Below are positions 7,566-17,808 of a DNA stretch of 64,000 bases, in pieces. The notes below the pieces were generated by a model that was given only the letters and a program-made list of their open reading frames with translations, searched no databases and had not been told where the DNA came from. The stretch spans positions 806,001 to 870,000 of the forward strand of contig JAGKQI010000085.1 of assembly GCA_018806915.1 (NCBI GenBank), in the 5' to 3' direction. Origin of the DNA: Phytophthora colocasiae. Its lineage: Eukaryota > Oomycota > Peronosporomycetes > Peronosporales > Peronosporaceae. Made by a program: the position numbers and the translations under genes. Positions within the stretch are counted from its first letter, which is position 1. Every line of letters starts with the position of its first letter.

Positions 7566-10438
7566 GTCCTGAAAAAGCGTATTATATGATGAAATACACA
7601 ACCAAAGGCCAAAAAAGCATCGAAAATTTGCTTGCGATCCATTTGCACGCGTTTGATAAGGCCAAGCTGAAGATGGCCGAGTGTGATAACGCGATCGCTA
7701 GTGGCCGTCGTTGTGTTCAATCGATGTGCTGTTCTATGTCTAATGCTCAAGAAGTTTCGGCTCCTCTTGCAGCGCTTTACCTGGAGCGGAAATCACCTTT
7801 CTATTCGTCCACAGACTTTCAGCGTTTACATTTGGCCTCTGCGGTTAAAACCGTTTTTGAAAATGCTGACTTGGATGTGATACTTTCGTCAGATGATCGT
7901 GGAGCTACGTTTAAACTCTCCTCTCCGATTTGTGATTATATTTACCGGCCCGTTGAGGTGGAGGATGTTTGCTTGTTTGATTTCTCCAGTTTGTGGGAGA
8001 AGAAGAAGAACACAACCGGGTTCCGCTTCGATAACCGCCACACACAGCACCAGTCTCACTCTCTGCACAAACGCGACATTCCAGTAACACTTTGGTTGCT
8101 AGGAAAAAGACTCCCGGAAATCCGTGGGCAGCTAGTTCCGGACGAGGAAAAGTTGTATTTTGCGGGGTCCGTGCTGATTCTCTTTCATCCGTTCCGAAGT
8201 TTGGATGATTTTTTTATTGATTCTACGCGAGACATCAATGCACGCTTCGACCACTGGTGGGAACATGACGCTACGGAGGAAGCGCATCTATTTGTAAGCC
8301 ACTCAAACGACTACTTCGCTTCAAAGCGACTGGCCCGGCAGTGTGTGGATTCTGACATGATAAGATACCGAAATGCTGTCGAGCAGAATGTGGGAGGAAA
8401 CTACAGTTCCAGTGACGAAAGTGAATCGGATAATCCCGGTAGCGATTTTGGCGACGGGTTCTCTTCGGACGAAGACACGGCAACTCTGCAGCGTTCCGAC
8501 ACGAATATTCGCCTACTAAACCTCTCGGTAGCTGCAACTACGTTAGCCGCATCGTCTACCGAATCTCCAGGCTTGTCGGCTTTTCAATCTAGTTGCACAA
8601 CGCTGGACGAGGTTGACAAATGCATTGCCAATGCCGAACGGAATTTTATCGACCGCGGAGCTGTGCCGCTAGCAAGAACTTCAACGGGTTTATTGCCGGT
8701 CATACCTACGCAAGTACTGCTTGTACAAAACGCAATTACTGATGCGGAGCTCTGGATTGACCCTACTACACAAACGTCTGTAATACCGAAATTCGCACAT
8801 CCCAACGCCAGTCTTCGGTGCATTTCGACCCGCTTTTCGTTGAACCGTAAACAACACAAGGCTTTTGTAAGAATCGGCTCGCCTTTCCTCCGATCACTGG
8901 TGGAGGAAATACGCCACGGCCCCGGTCAAGTTATTTCGTTCCTGGGTGGGCCTCCTGGCGCTGGCAAAAGCCAGGTTATACGTGCTTTGCAGGCTCTTGC
9001 TGCTTCTTGGAATTGTTCGGGCGCTATTGCTACGGTAGCTTATCAGGGGGTCGCAGCCGAGGCAGCGGGCGGCCAAACAATCCACAAGTTTTTCCGGTGG
9101 GGGATTGGTCGCAATGGGCGTAGCAAGCAATACACCGCAGCAGATAAAGAGCAATACGCCGGGTTGAAGCTGCTGATAATGGACGAAACTTCCACCACTG
9201 ATGCTAAACTCATCGGTATGATGGATATTGCGTTACGCGATGTAAAAAACCAGCCTGACCTGCGATTTGGCGGTATCCACATGCAGTTCGCCGGAGACTG
9301 GATGCAGCAGTATCCAGTTCTCGGTCACCCCGCGTTCAAATCCCAGCCACCTCTTCCCACCGGTTCTTGTGCTCAGGTCGCTGGCGGTGACGATCCATCC
9401 ACGGTGTATCTCCTTAGACAGAGAGGAATTGATGCTTACCGTGAAATCAACGAGGTTGTTCTACTAGAAGAAAATATGCGCCATCGAAACGACCCTCAAT
9501 GGCGGGATATTCTCGCTCGCTGGCGCTTCGGAGAATACACACAACAGGATATCGATACCGTGAACAAGTGCTGTTTCCGAAATGGAACTGATTGGCCGTC
9601 TGTGTCTGATCAGCAGAAGGCCTTTTGTCCAATTCTAGTTACTTCGAACGCGCTTCGGGTTGAATTCAATGAACAAGCCACACTTAATTACTGTACCAGC
9701 ACCGCTGGTGTTCTTCACCAGTTTCCTGCAAACGTGTCACGTTCTCGTGTACGGTTAACTCGTGGACAGCGACGGAGCCTAAACCAGATTCGTTCGGACA
9801 AGACCGGCAATCTCGCTGTTTCGTTGATGCTAGCGATTGGTCTTCCTGTACAGTGCACGAAAAATATTTCGCGCGCTCTGCACTTAGCAAATGGAACTAT
9901 TGGAAACGTTGTTGGCTTTGATGTGGCTGCTGATGACCGCGTCCGCGTCGCAAGTGACGCTGGTGTTGAGGTGCACATTCATTCAAAGCCCGCGAATGTT
10001 GTCTTCATTCGCTTGCTTCCTGCTGAACTACGCAAGAGAAGGCTTGTCGACCGTTTTCCTGATGGTATTGTCCCAGTCCGTCTGCACAACGAAACCGGTG
10101 TGCGGGTATCCATTCGCAAGCGCACATTTTCGCTTCGGATTCAGCAAACCCTTCTAATCCCGGCTTTCGCTTTGACAACTGAAAAGTGCCAAGGACTTAC
10201 CGTGGGCAGGCTAATAATTGGTCCTATGCGGCACCACACAAGGAAAAAACCGCAGGCCTCTTCATTTTACGTAGCGGTCACACGGGTAAAATCGATGAAT
10301 GAGCTATTTCTTATGGAGCCGCTCACGCTGGAGTTACTCGAGTTCTTCAAACCGGAACAGGAGGCTATCGACGAAACCCGGCGACTTCAACTTTTAGAAA
10401 CGCAGTGTGACCATCGGCATGCTAGTAGCAGTGGTTAG
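7566..10438 (+). CDS. Helitron Rep tyrosine motif plus Pif1-like SF1 helicase
   Basis: Exon two starts with the catalytic tyrosine motif YYMMKYTTKG (tyrosine codons at 7580-7585 and 7595-7597). A linker region with an acidic Ser-rich stretch (SSSDESESDNPGSD) follows, then a Pif1-like 5'-3' helicase. Walker A is GGPPGAGKS (about 8946-8970), Walker B is LLIMDETSTTD (about 9168-9200), the motif III equivalent is FAGDWMQQYPV, and the C-terminal motifs are TEKCQGLTV and FYVAVTRVKS (about 10180-10300). This is the helicase half of a standard Helitron transposase, which unwinds the displaced strand. The ATG at 7586 is internal to the spliced gene. From the T10 slip to the end there are no stops, so this half looks well preserved. 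Confidence 0.9.
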
Positions 10439-10834
10439 GTCGCGATGTCTGAAAGCTAAAAACTATGCATCATGTTGGTGTTTGCTGCGGTTTCATCTTG
10501 TAAAGTATCGACTTTGCCACGCTCGTCCCGCTCCCACTAGTATAAGGTAATACAAGCTGATTCAATCACTCAAATCTCAGACTTGACAGTACGATCGGAT
10601 TGATACAGACAATTGCCTAGAGGCGCTATAGTTCTTCTCAATCACCAACATCCGCATCGCCATACATCCATACATCAACAATGAAAGTCGTTACAAGCTC
10701 TTCGCGCTTAAGTAGTCCTATCGTGCTCTTGTTTTGCTAAGCCATTCATCATTTTGCTTTCCAAATAGGACTCGTCACCGCTATGGACATCATGACTTCA
10801 ACGGCTGTTGTTTGTCGCTGTTTTACCTACTCCC
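10439..10834. other. Non-coding gap between the Helitron helicase and the ankyrin gene
   Basis: No gene is seen. The stretch should contain the 3' end of the helicase transcript and the ankyrin promoter. It may also hold the Helitron 3' terminus. CTAG followed by T occurs at about 10537-10541, but no clear preceding hairpin of the usual Helitron type is visible, so I do not call an end. Confidence 0.3.
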
Positions 10835-12493
10835 ATGAAGTTTGCGAGTTTGTTGGAACCTTTTCTCTATGACCCTGCGTCAATATCTCTCGTCAGAGTC
10901 GCTCACCTCCACTCAAGCCGTCTATTGGTTCGGGTCGCGCGTTGTATGCCCCGCGATGATACATCGCGCCTGATTCGCGAATTTGAATTTAACACTGCCT
11001 TAGTTTTATCGCTGAGATCTGGCAACTTAACGTTGGCGATGAGTTTTGTGTCCGCTTTCGAGGGATTTTGGGTTACGCGGGCTGTTAAGGTGGCTGCTAG
11101 CCTTGGTATGACAGACTTTTTACGGTGGTTGCATGATGAATTCCGTAAAGGTTGCTGGGGAGGGCGCGAGATGACTAAGGCGGCGCGTTTTCAGCAGCTC
11201 GGTACTATTATGTGGCTTCAGCTAAATACGACACGCCTGGGCCCGCAACATATTTTACAGTTGGCTGCTCGGCACGAAAGCTGTGAAATGGTTAGTTGGG
11301 CTCTTACAGTCCGTCAAGAGATCCCTATGCTTTGCGACCTCGAGTGCGCTGCTCAATTCGGTCGTCTAGATTGCCTGCAGACGCTTTTACTTCACAACGC
11401 CGCAACTCATATCGTTAAGAACATAAATGCGGACGTTGCTGCAAGAAACGGTCACCTACCCATCGTAAAATGGCTCCACTCCATGTCCGCTCGCTTTTCA
11501 GCGACCACAATGGATGTTGCCGCTAAATTCGGTCATCTTGACGTTGTACGCTGGCTAAATCGCTATCGTACTGAAGGATGTACAACAGCGGCAATCGATT
11601 CTGCCGCTCGCAACGGTCACCTAGAGGTTATACAGTGGCTCAAGCACAAACGAGGTGAAAGTTGTTCGAGCGCCGCTATGCTTTTTGCTGTACTTAGCAG
11701 GCGAATGGACGTCGTGCAATGCATCCATGACAATTTTAACATGCCGTGGGTCGGCCGCCTTGTAGACATCGCCGCAAAATTCGGTCATCTACAAATGGTT
11801 CAGTGGCTACTCGTTCGATATCCGGCAACGTGTACCTCAGCGGCGATGGATAATGCGGCACGAGGAGGTCATACTGAGTGCTTTTTATTCTTGCATAGCC
11901 TCGGCAAAAGCTGCACCTCTCGTACGATGGATAACTTTGCCACGCGTGGCGATATATCTATGCTTGAATGGCTATCAGAGCATCAAAAGGAAGGTCGCAC
12001 AAATGCTGCTGTCGATTCGACCGCGGCAAATGGCCATTTGCACATGCTTGAATGGCTTTTCCACCGCGGCTACGGGCCCGGGACGTCTCGCGCGATGGAC
12101 GGTGCGGCTGCTAACGGTCATTTAGAGGTTCTTCGGTGGCTGTGGTGCCGCGGTTGCGTCTGCACCACAGACACTATGGACTATGCAGCAATGAACGGGC
12201 ACATTAGCGTCGTTCGCTGGCTCAATTGCTATATATCTGCACGGTCCACAGAGCGTGCTATGGACCTGGCTGCAACTCGTGGTCATTTCACGACTCTCGT
12301 TTATTTACACGAGAGCTGTAACGCAGTTTGCTCTCTTTATGCTTCAACGGGAGCTGCGGAGTGCGGTCACCTCGAGATTTTGAGGTGGTTAAAGCTTGTC
12401 TACCCGCACAAGTTCGATTCGGTAACAGTTAAAGCCGTTGCTGCTTCCCACGGATGGCCGAGCAGTGTTGTGCAGTTCCTTTGCGGGTTCTAA
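10835..12493 (+). CDS. Ankyrin-repeat protein, oomycete expanded type
   Basis: The ORF is open from 10808, but the first ATG is at 10835 (MKFASLLEPFLYD). About 550 residues are built from roughly 12-14 degenerate ankyrin repeats of 30-34 residues, with the recurring core AAxxGHLxxVxWLxxx. Clear copies are DVAAKFGHLDVVRWL, SAARNGHLEVIQWL, DGAAANGHLEVLRWL and DYAAMNGHISVVRWL. There is no signal peptide, F-box or kinase domain. Large families of such ankyrin-only proteins exist in oomycetes, and their role is generally protein binding. It lies directly downstream of the Helitron helicase on the same strand with no stops, so it may be a captured cargo gene or an adjacent host gene. Confidence 0.85.
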   Translation: MKFASLLEPFLYDPASISLVRVAHLHSSRLLVRVARCMPRDDTSRLIREFEFNTALVLSLRSGNLTLAMSFVSAFEGFWVTRAVKVAASLGMTDFLRWLHDEFRKGCWGGREMTKAARFQQLGTIMWLQLNTTRLGPQHILQLAARHESCEMVSWALTVRQEIPMLCDLECAAQFGRLDCLQTLLLHNAATHIVKNINADVAARNGHLPIVKWLHSMSARFSATTMDVAAKFGHLDVVRWLNRYRTEGCTTAAIDSAARNGHLEVIQWLKHKRGESCSSAAMLFAVLSRRMDVVQCIHDNFNMPWVGRLVDIAAKFGHLQMVQWLLVRYPATCTSAAMDNAARGGHTECFLFLHSLGKSCTSRTMDNFATRGDISMLEWLSEHQKEGRTNAAVDSTAANGHLHMLEWLFHRGYGPGTSRAMDGAAANGHLEVLRWLWCRGCVCTTDTMDYAAMNGHISVVRWLNCYISARSTERAMDLAATRGHFTTLVYLHESCNAVCSLYASTGAAECGHLEILRWLKLVYPHKFDSVTVKAVAASHGWPSSVVQFLCGF

Positions 12494-12585
12494 CTTTTCT
12501 TTTGCTAGCTTTCTGTTCTCATGCCGTCTTATTTCATTAAATATCATTTGGAAATTTTCGAGCTTCTTCGTCCTCGGGACGACCT

Positions 12586-12898
12586 TGTAAGGGGGTTACA
12601 TTGAAGAGTGACTTTAGTCGCTCTTCCGAAATGGATACATTTGGTGTGTCACACATAATGGTGACACGTGGCGGGTGGCTCCGCAGCCACCTATCACCTT
12701 CTATATAGATTTCACTATAGATATCTTTTAGTTTGTATTGCAGGCCAAGCTAATAAGTATCTATAAAAATTCAGTCTTAAATCTACCTAACTTTAGTTAG
12801 TCTCCCTAAATCTTTGGGGACCGAGTGAACTGCCGTTCACTAGGAGTTTGAATACTCCAAGCCTTCCTCTGTGTGAAGTGCTGTGTGACCCCGTCACA
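12586..12898 (+). repeat. LTR 'L1', plus orientation (313 bp)
   Basis: It starts TGTAAGGGGGTTACA (itself a small hairpin) and ends GACCCCGTCACA. A reverse-oriented, closely similar copy lies at 54823-55118, where it precedes a Gypsy primer-binding site and gag. Similarity between the two stops exactly at the CACA end, which fixes the LTR boundary. Here the LTR is followed after two bases by the start of a Copia-type gag. Several short inverted repeats lie inside, such as GAAGAGTGACT with AGTCGCTCTTC near its start. Confidence 0.75.
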
Positions 12899-12900
12899 TT

Positions 12901-14189
12901 ATGAGCCCAAGACAAGCCTCAAGCGACGACATCCCACGACTCATCGGCGCCGAAAACTTTGACGTGTGGAAGACGCGCGTGTGCGCAGCACTCGATGGCA
13001 AGCACCTGCTCGGCTACGTGAAGCAGCTCGACTACGATGGTGTGTCAGAAGAAGAGAGTGAAGAGAGCGCTAGTGACAGGTCCGACGATGATGATCCTCC
13101 AGCCAAGGCCCCCAAGGACGCTGAAGTCGACTCTGACGCTGTTGACTACGAGGAGAGCGACGACGAGCTAAAATCACCCTCGGACTCTGATGATGACTCC
13201 GGAGCCAGCTCAGATGGATCGATCAAGCGCAACGAGCTTCCAGCCATCCGGCCGTTCAACTCGCGTGAAGTTCGCCGAGCACGTAAGCGCTCGAAGAAAA
13301 AGAAGCCTCAGTCTCTTACCCAGCGTGGGCGCCGTCGCCAAGAAGCCAAGACGAAAGCTTTCTTGATGAAGACGATGGACAACATGCACGTGCGGCTGGT
13401 CAAGAATCTCACGACTTCGTACGAGATTTTTACTACATCTGCCAGAAGTACGAGGGAGTAGACTTTCACGGTGACCCGTACTTCATCCAACACTACTTGA
13501 TGGAGATCAAGTATGAGAAAGGATCGGACTTGACTGAATTATTTCTCAAACTTGAGAACGCGATGAAAGCCGCGTCAGAAGCCACCGACCTGTTCCATTT
13601 GATGCCCAAGTCGTGGAAGGATGATCTCCGCATTTGGAAGGGCCAACGGAAGTATATCCCGTATGACGATCTCAAGCAGAGTATCGAAGGCAAGGTTCGT
13701 GACCTCCAAGCTCAGGAGCGCTACACCTTAGCCAAGGGTACCCCTGAGACTCCTGCAACCAAGGGTGAGCGAGCTCTTGTAGCAACTGGGCCTTCTGCAT
13801 CGCATGCTCCAGAGCGCGACAATGCCAATATCTGCGGTCTACAAAAGGACTCGCGTGATGGACGAGTGAAAGCTGGAACGGTACTCCCTGCTAACTTTGC
13901 TTTCAAGGGTAACTCGAAGCGCGATCATCCGTATCGGAACTCGAACAACGGGCGCAGCTACAAGGGAAATAACAACCGAGACTTCAAGGGCAACAACGGT
14001 GGCAACAACAAGAAACACGGGGACGGAGGCAAACAACGTGGCCAAGAGCGCTACAAGGGCCGCCCTCTCGAGTCAGACAATGACGACGATGATGACAAGG
14101 ACAGTGAATCTGGCAACCGTAAGGTGTCTCGCCAAGGACGTCGTGATACCGGTCTCATTGCTGTCGCCACCACAGTCAATCCCCAGTTT
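12901..14189 (+). pseudogene. Copia-type gag, frameshifted and truncated by element A
   Basis: The ATG at 12901 starts MSPRQASSDDIPRLIGAEN, and FDVWKTRVCAALDG is the typical opening of a UBN2/Copia gag. An acidic insert follows (SEEESEESASDRSDDDD and more). The frame breaks in a T5 run near 13428, where the alternative frame gives YICQKYEGVDFHGDPYF and joins the 13497-14192 ORF. That part reads as the gag core (LTELFLKLENAMKAASEA, HLMPKSWKDDLRIW) and an Asn/Gly/Lys-rich tail. No CCHC knuckle is reached before the LTR of element A cuts the gene at 14190. Integrase and RT of this copy are not found in the window. Confidence 0.75.
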
Positions 14190-15801
14190 TGACATGATGT
14201 TATTTCCGATTTTCGAGCGACAGGTGGACATTACGTTACGATGTGATTGGTTATACTATGGGTTATCAGCGAAAGGGATTTTGGGACGCGGCCGCACCCG
14301 TGCGACATCTGTGGAAGATTGTGGATAAACCTTCGCCTGACTGTGAAGGGGCCCAAAGGACCAGAAGTGTACTTCAGAGTGTGCACAACTCTAAAGGTCA
14401 ACTACACTCTGTCTGGTCACCGGACTTTCCCCGACGATGAGTGCCTAAGTTCTGGCGGAAAGTCTCTCAGAAGAACGTATCTCTGAGAGACCTCATCCCG
14501 TTACCGTCCAGCGCGACGATGGATGGTTCAAGGATTCACAATATATACCCGCAGAGACCAAGTATCGCGCGCCGGACGCCGCGCACCCGCGCAACCCTCA
14601 AGATCTTCATACTCTAAAAACCAAGTGATATCAGAGTCTGAAAACCAGGATACCAGACTCTGAAACCACCGAAGATTCAAGACCATACTGAAACCAAGTG
14701 AACCCAAGTTCAAGTCACGCATTCAAGTGATTACTGACCTGCACATCCCCCGTAATGACGTCTCTACCTGTCAACCCATCGAGATCGGCTGCACAGACTG
14801 CATACTGAGATCAAGTCAAGATATCTTATATATACAAGAGCCAAGTGTACCTGACATATGAAGACTGACTGCTCAAAGGACGCAAAAGATGACAAGAAGA
14901 AGAGAGATACCAGAAAGATATGATAGTTATGAGGAATATAAACGATAAACAGAGTTCAATTTGCTTGCTACTGCACAAGTCCGCTTGAGAGGTATTCAAG
15001 CCACTGCGTCATCACGTACGTCGTGTGATATCCACCAAATTCAATCCCCTTAGGTGGAGATCAGGTAACGTAGAGACCTGAAAGGACCCGCCTATTCCAT
15101 ATCCTAGTTGGGTCGTTTGTTTTGTCTCTAGCGGTAGCCCATTTCATATTGATCGTTTGGACAGGCTCTGGAAACTAGACAGTCGTTTTCAGAGTTTGCA
15201 AGGTAGACTGTTATATATAGCCGATTGTATTGGTTTATATTTTCCCTCTATACTAGAGGGTGGTGCGCGAACGTAAAGGGATACCAGACAGACCAGGTGT
15301 CTGGTAGTAAGTCCCTAGTTGACCTGGAGTGTTAGCCCACCATTCAAGGGCCTAGAAAGAATAAGAACGGCTGTATATATTTGTATATTTTCGAACTCTG
15401 AATATTGGTTGTTTATCTCTGAAAGTCAGGTATCTCGGTTCTGGATTTGTGATATTTAGACACCGATTTCAGACTTTCTCTGGTATATTAACCTCTTTTC
15501 GACCGCCGACTTCCTGGAAACCATCTTGGTTCCCAGAGATTCCGACTCCCGAACGCTCCTGGAAGGATTTCCTGAATACCGACACCAGACTCCAAGGGAA
15601 CCCCAACTTCTCTTCACAAACACATTCTCAGACTCCGGTGAGGGTCATATTTCCGAAGACAACGAACCCACGAGGATACCGCAAGGTACCACACGCCAAC
15701 CTATCGTTATACGGCTCTGAAAACCCCTTTTCAGTAGTCGTATAACTAGGGTTCACTATACGCCCCTGCTCCGCGACCAAAGTTTCACCGACTTCGCGAC
15801 A
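14190..15801 (+). repeat. LTR of Gypsy element A, left copy (1,612 bp)
   Basis: The boundaries come from comparison with the inverted copy at 39454-41134. Both begin TGACATGATG and end CGCGACA, and both sets of flanks diverge exactly there. The copy starts inside the Copia gag and is followed by a primer-binding site. It is about 70 bp shorter than the right copy owing mainly to a deletion near 14610, where the right copy has extra sequence around 40640-40720. It is full of the word TCTGA or its complement (for example CAGAGTCTGAAAACC). Confidence 0.85.
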
Positions 15802-15803
15802 AC

Positions 15804-15820
15804 TGGTGCGCGTGCCCGGA
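15804..15820 (+). other. Primer-binding site of element A
   Basis: TGGTGCGCGTGCCCGGA lies two bases after the LTR end. It begins with the TGG complementary to a tRNA CCA tail, as expected for priming of minus-strand DNA. I cannot name the tRNA. Confidence 0.6.
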
Positions 15821-15831
15821 TTTTTGGAATC

Positions 15832-17808
15832 ATGATATCACCGGATTTGAGAGTACAAGAAGAGAAAGTTTCCTGTCAAGCGTCTATATTCAAGATGGCT
15901 ACGCCAGGATCTACGAGAGGAGGACGCCGTGGTCGTGGTCGGAGTATTCCGGCACGTCAATCCAAGCGTCTACAAGGTCTGTCGCCTGAAGAGCAACCAG
16001 ACTTGGATGCTGTCCAGAAGGCGGCCCGCGAGAAGAGGAAAGCTGCGCGAGAGAAGAAGGCAGCTGAGAGTGTGAGCATCCCAGAACCGGCGGTCGAAGA
16101 CCAGCCTGCTGAAGAACCAGAAGCTCAGGAGACGCCCGTTGTCTCTGGTGAACAAGGTCCTAAAGGCCTGTCAGAGGTCGAAGCTTCTGGTGATGAGGTG
16201 ACCATCACCCGCGAGGGTGATGATGAGGCGTCTGAGGAAGGCGCCGATATGGTTGAGTCCCCGGAAGTGATCGATCTGTGTTCAGATTCGGCGACTTCCG
16301 GACAATCCGTGGATGAAGTGAAACCAGAACCTGGACTCTCTGAAAACCAAGCTCCGCAGTCCCCAAAGTCCGAAGACACACCAATGTCTGATGACATGGC
16401 AATCAAGTTCGAAGAGTCTCTGAAGACACCGTCGGATGAGTCTGGGAGGGCTGATTCGCTTGACGGGGAACGAGCTCTGAGGTATGTGCGTCGTGAGTTC
16501 CGCCGTTGGAGAGATATTGACACAGGCAAGGTCGTCCCGCCAAGCATCGAGTATACGTGGCCGACGATGAAGCCTAGTGCTGATGCTTTCCAGAAAGCTG
16601 CTGCAGCGACTGGTGATTACATCAAGTGGCAATGTTCCTCTGTCTTCCCCGAGGATATGTGTATCTCAGAGTTTCACGTGAGGCGTCATGGTTTTGGCCG
16701 GATACAAGATCTTTCCTTCGTCGAGATTCCGATGAGCACGTTGACAGCACCAGAATGTGTGGCAATTCTTCAGACAATGTTGTACGAGGCAGGTTTTGAA
16801 TTCCTGAACCTCCTCCCGACATGGTCTCAGACGCAGGCGTCAGATGTCTTCGAGTCCCAAGTACGCAGTGTGGCGTCCGAACTTCAGAGTCGACTCGCTG
16901 TGGAATTGGTTGAGTGGGCCACAGTGACCGCCAGGTTACAAGTGAGCCGACTCCCAGAAGACATGAAGCAAGAAGACACAACAAGCAAGAACGAAGCAGA
17001 CAGTGTATTACCTGACAAGGACGCTGACCTACAAGGACGGCGACTGATCATGCGACTCCGGGTGACCGGACTCCGAGTGACGCACAGTTCTGATGGTTCC
17101 AGCAGTGATGAGCCACCGCGGTCCAAGCGCTTACAGCAGCGACCACCGCGCCAACAAGTCCCGTCAACACCGTCAGCTTTATCAACGCCGTCGCTGTCTT
17201 CACTGCCGCAGTATGAGAGTCGCTCTGATAACACGCGACCGGACTCTGAAAACCTGATGTCTGAAGATCACGGCACTTCTCAGACTCGGATGTCGGACGT
17301 GCCAATTCCCAGTGTCATTGGGACCTCGGATGATCAGTCGTCGGGATTCCAGACTTCGCGCGGAAGCTCTACGGACTCGTCCTTGATGTCCATGAGTCGA
17401 GGGGCGGCATCACATATGTCGCTGTCCACAGGAAGTCTGGCGTTAATCGCTTAAGGCGCTGACATGGGAGGGACAGCCTCTGAAGGCATGGGGATCCAAG
17501 TGACAAGAACGCTGTTACCAGTGAAGCCAGAGCCTGAAGACGTCGACATACCGGAAGAGAAACCGGAGGTGCCGGACGCGAAGTCTGAAAAACTGGCGTC
17601 TGTCGGAAGTTCTTCACGGGATTTCAGACAATTGACTCCGGAGATTCCGCCTGTATCTGTCTCCACCCGAAGCGAAAGTCACCAGAGCCACCGCCAAAGT
17701 GGGAAGAGTGAAGACATTTCAAAATCACCGTCCCGACGCTTGAGTTCCATCGCGTCGAGTCGTACGAAGTCTGAAGCTCGAAGTTCTCAGAGATCAGGAT
17801 CGAGTTGA
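15832..17808 (+). pseudogene. Element A gag, N-terminal region
   Basis: The frame opening at 15832 has a basic Arg/Gly head (GSTRGGRRGRGRSIPARQSKR), a Lys/Ala/Glu-rich helical part, and long acidic Ser/Glu/Pro-rich tracts full of SE and DSE dipeptides. A moderately ordered segment follows (about residues 220-350, MKPSADAFQKAAAATGDYIKW, MCISEFHVRRHGFGRIQDL). A TAA at 17452-17454 interrupts the frame, which then continues in phase (17464-17808) to a TGA. The next segment is in another frame, so one frameshift near 17800 is needed to enter the gag core. No known domain is recognised in this N-terminal part. Confidence 0.6.

Noticed and set aside
10537..10541. Helitron 3' terminus (CTAG followed by T)
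   Set aside because: There is no convincing hairpin within 20 bp upstream, and the motif is common by chance.
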